From: Verrucomicrobiaceae bacterium
GTDB taxonomy: Bacteria; Verrucomicrobiota; Verrucomicrobiae; Verrucomicrobiales; Akkermansiaceae
Reading direction: 5' to 3'
Assembly (NCBI GenBank): GCA_947372405.1
Contig: CANBTO010000240.1
Location: forward strand, 1 to 7,486
DNA length: 7,486 nucleotides
In this document: positions 6,314 to 7,486 of the stretch, in pieces
Numbering within the stretch: the stretch's first letter is position 1
How the letters are laid out: the number at the start of each line of letters is the position of its first letter
Notes under the pieces: generated by a model
The model's input: the letters and a program-made list of their open reading frames with translations, nothing else
Database searches by the model: none
What the model was told of the DNA's origin: nothing
Program-made: the position numbers and the translations under genes

Positions 6314-7486
6314 CCCGCGTTATCCTCATCCCATGGCTTGCCGCTGCGATGGCTTCAACCGCCGCCGAAGCGCCCGACCTGTTGCGCTTCGTCAACGGCG
6401 ACCAACTCCACGGCACCTTCCAAGGACTCAAGGACGGACCCAAGGCGGTCTGGCTGCGCGATGATGTTTCCGCCCCGGTCGATTTCAATATCTCCCAAGT
6501 CCGCCACATCATCCTCCATGGCGGGCGACCCGTGAAGTCTCTGACCTCATTGTCCAACGTCGCGCTCGTCAATGGTGACCGCATCCCTGGTAAAATCATC
6601 TCGCTGGATGTGACGGCGATGATGTTGGAAACGGCCTATGCCGGTCTCCTGCGGATTCCCCGCGATCAGGTGACGATGCTCGCGCCCAGCCCCTTGGGTG
6701 GCAGGCTCAATTATCATGGTCCCTTCACCGCCGATGAATGGAAAATGACCACCTCCGCGTTTCCCGCCGGGCTGCCGTCGGATGCGCCCGCTGCCGTGGG
6801 CAAGGGCAATGAGAAAGACAAGCCGGCGCAAGACCAGCCCGGTCGCTGGGTATTTTCCGGCTCCGCTTGGTATTGGCCCGGTAAGTTCACTGGCACCGCC
6901 CTAATACGGGAAAACTCCATCCCGGACCGCGCCATCCTGCGGTTCGATATGTCATGGAAAAATCGGCTCTCCCTCGCCATCGGCTTTCACTCGGATTTCG
7001 CCAAACCGAAACCACCGGATGGCGAAGATAAGCTCAATCCTGTCAGGCGTGGCTTTGCGGGTGGGTTCTCGCCCGGCGATTCCGCGATTCTGCCACTGTT
7101 GTTTGGTAACAGTTACATCCTCCAAATTTTCTCATCCCACCTGATGCTCTTCCGCACTTTCGTCAGCGAGGAGGGCGTTCCGAGCGTGGAGCGTGTCCAA
7201 ATCAGTGGCAGCGCCCTGCGCTTGGGCGATAGTGGAAAGGCGACGATGGAAATCCGCAGCAACCGCCTAACTGGCGAAATTTCATTTTTCGTCAACGACG
7301 AGTTCGTCACCCAGTGGAGTGAAATCGTATCCGGCCCACGCGATCCCGCCAGCGTTGCCAAAATGGGCAGTGGTTTCGGTTTCGTCGTCCAGACCGAAGA
7401 CTCGCCCGTGAAAATCACCGACATTATGGTTGCCGAATGGAACGGAATGCCGGACGCCGCCCGCAGCTTGCAGGTGGATGAACAAG
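6310..7486 (+). CDS. Secreted beta-rich protein with two NGD repeats, 3' end beyond the window
   Basis: The frame opens at ATG 6310, overlapping the preceding stop as ATGA, and stays open for 392 codons to the right edge. Residues 1-21 form a signal peptide (MTRVILIPWLAAAMASTAAEA, cleavage after AEA). Two similar units follow. In the first (about 24-69) LLRFVNGDQLHGTFQGL leads to VDFNISQVRHIIL; in the second (about 85-125) ALVNGDRIPGKIISLD leads to LLRIPRDQVTMLA. Each reads hydrophobic-NGD-x-[LI]-x-G, then strands, then an I/F-x-x-x-Q-V strand, which suggests duplicated small beta-barrel or SH3/LSm-like units. After a Lys/Pro-rich linker (about 155-178), residues 180-380 are strand-rich with periodic Trp and Phe (WVFSGSAWYWPGKFTG, LSLAIGFHSDF, GEISFFVNDEFVTQW), resembling a concanavalin-A-like jelly roll; this domain call is by eye. 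The role is inferred as a periplasmic or surface binding partner in the operon. There is no clear ribosome site, so it probably depends on coupled translation. Confidence 0.85.
   Translation, partial: MTRVILIPWLAAAMASTAAEAPDLLRFVNGDQLHGTFQGLKDGPKAVWLRDDVSAPVDFNISQVRHIILHGGRPVKSLTSLSNVALVNGDRIPGKIISLDVTAMMLETAYAGLLRIPRDQVTMLAPSPLGGRLNYHGPFTADEWKMTTSAFPAGLPSDAPAAVGKGNEKDKPAQDQPGRWVFSGSAWYWPGKFTGTALIRENSIPDRAILRFDMSWKNRLSLAIGFHSDFAKPKPPDGEDKLNPVRRGFAGGFSPGDSAILPLLFGNSYILQIFSSHLMLFRTFVSEEGVPSVERVQISGSALRLGDSGKATMEIRSNRLTGEISFFVNDEFVTQWSEIVSGPRDPASVAKMGSGFGFVVQTEDSPVKITDIMVAEWNGMPDAARSLQVDEQ

Overview
The window looks like a PVC-group bacterial chromosome, most likely Verrucomicrobiota. This rests on moderately high GC, few clear Shine-Dalgarno sites, and a chain of secreted or membrane genes of a type known from Verrucomicrobia and Planctomycetes: a large membrane coiled-coil protein followed by an exported squalene-cyclase-like toroid protein. 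The assignment is inferred from protein style, not from a marker phylogeny.

Layout. Positions 1-470 (minus strand) hold the first ~156 residues of the mismatch-repair protein MutS, running off the left edge. A gap of about 210 bp with no convincing promoter separates it from a divergently transcribed gene (683-1132, plus) for a small membrane-anchored protein of unknown family; this gene has lower GC and an uncertain start. A doubtful 30-codon ORF overlaps its stop, followed by an AT-rich leader. Next is a 163-residue protein (1286-1777) whose motifs match, in order, the single-stranded-DNA-binding Whirly fold of plant organelles. Positions 1803-2032 hold what seems to be a frameshifted remnant of a small secreted protein, ending in a hairpin plus T-run (2004-2025) directly before the next start codon.

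From 2029 to the right edge lies a tight four-gene operon on the plus strand: an 882-residue membrane protein with three N-terminal helices and a long coiled coil; a 207-residue secreted Lys/Gly-rich protein; a 339-residue secreted prenyltransferase/squalene-oxidase-repeat protein; and the first 392 residues of a secreted beta-rich protein with two NGD-containing repeats. All three junctions are ATGA stop/start overlaps, so translation is probably coupled. All four products act at or outside the inner membrane, and I infer a joint envelope or periplasmic assembly. The biochemical role is unknown.

The points most worth following up are the bacterial Whirly-like protein, the uncharacterised envelope operon, the hairpin at its start codon, and an apparent excess of the word CCTAACA/TGTTAGG, which is spelled with otherwise unusual codons in several genes.
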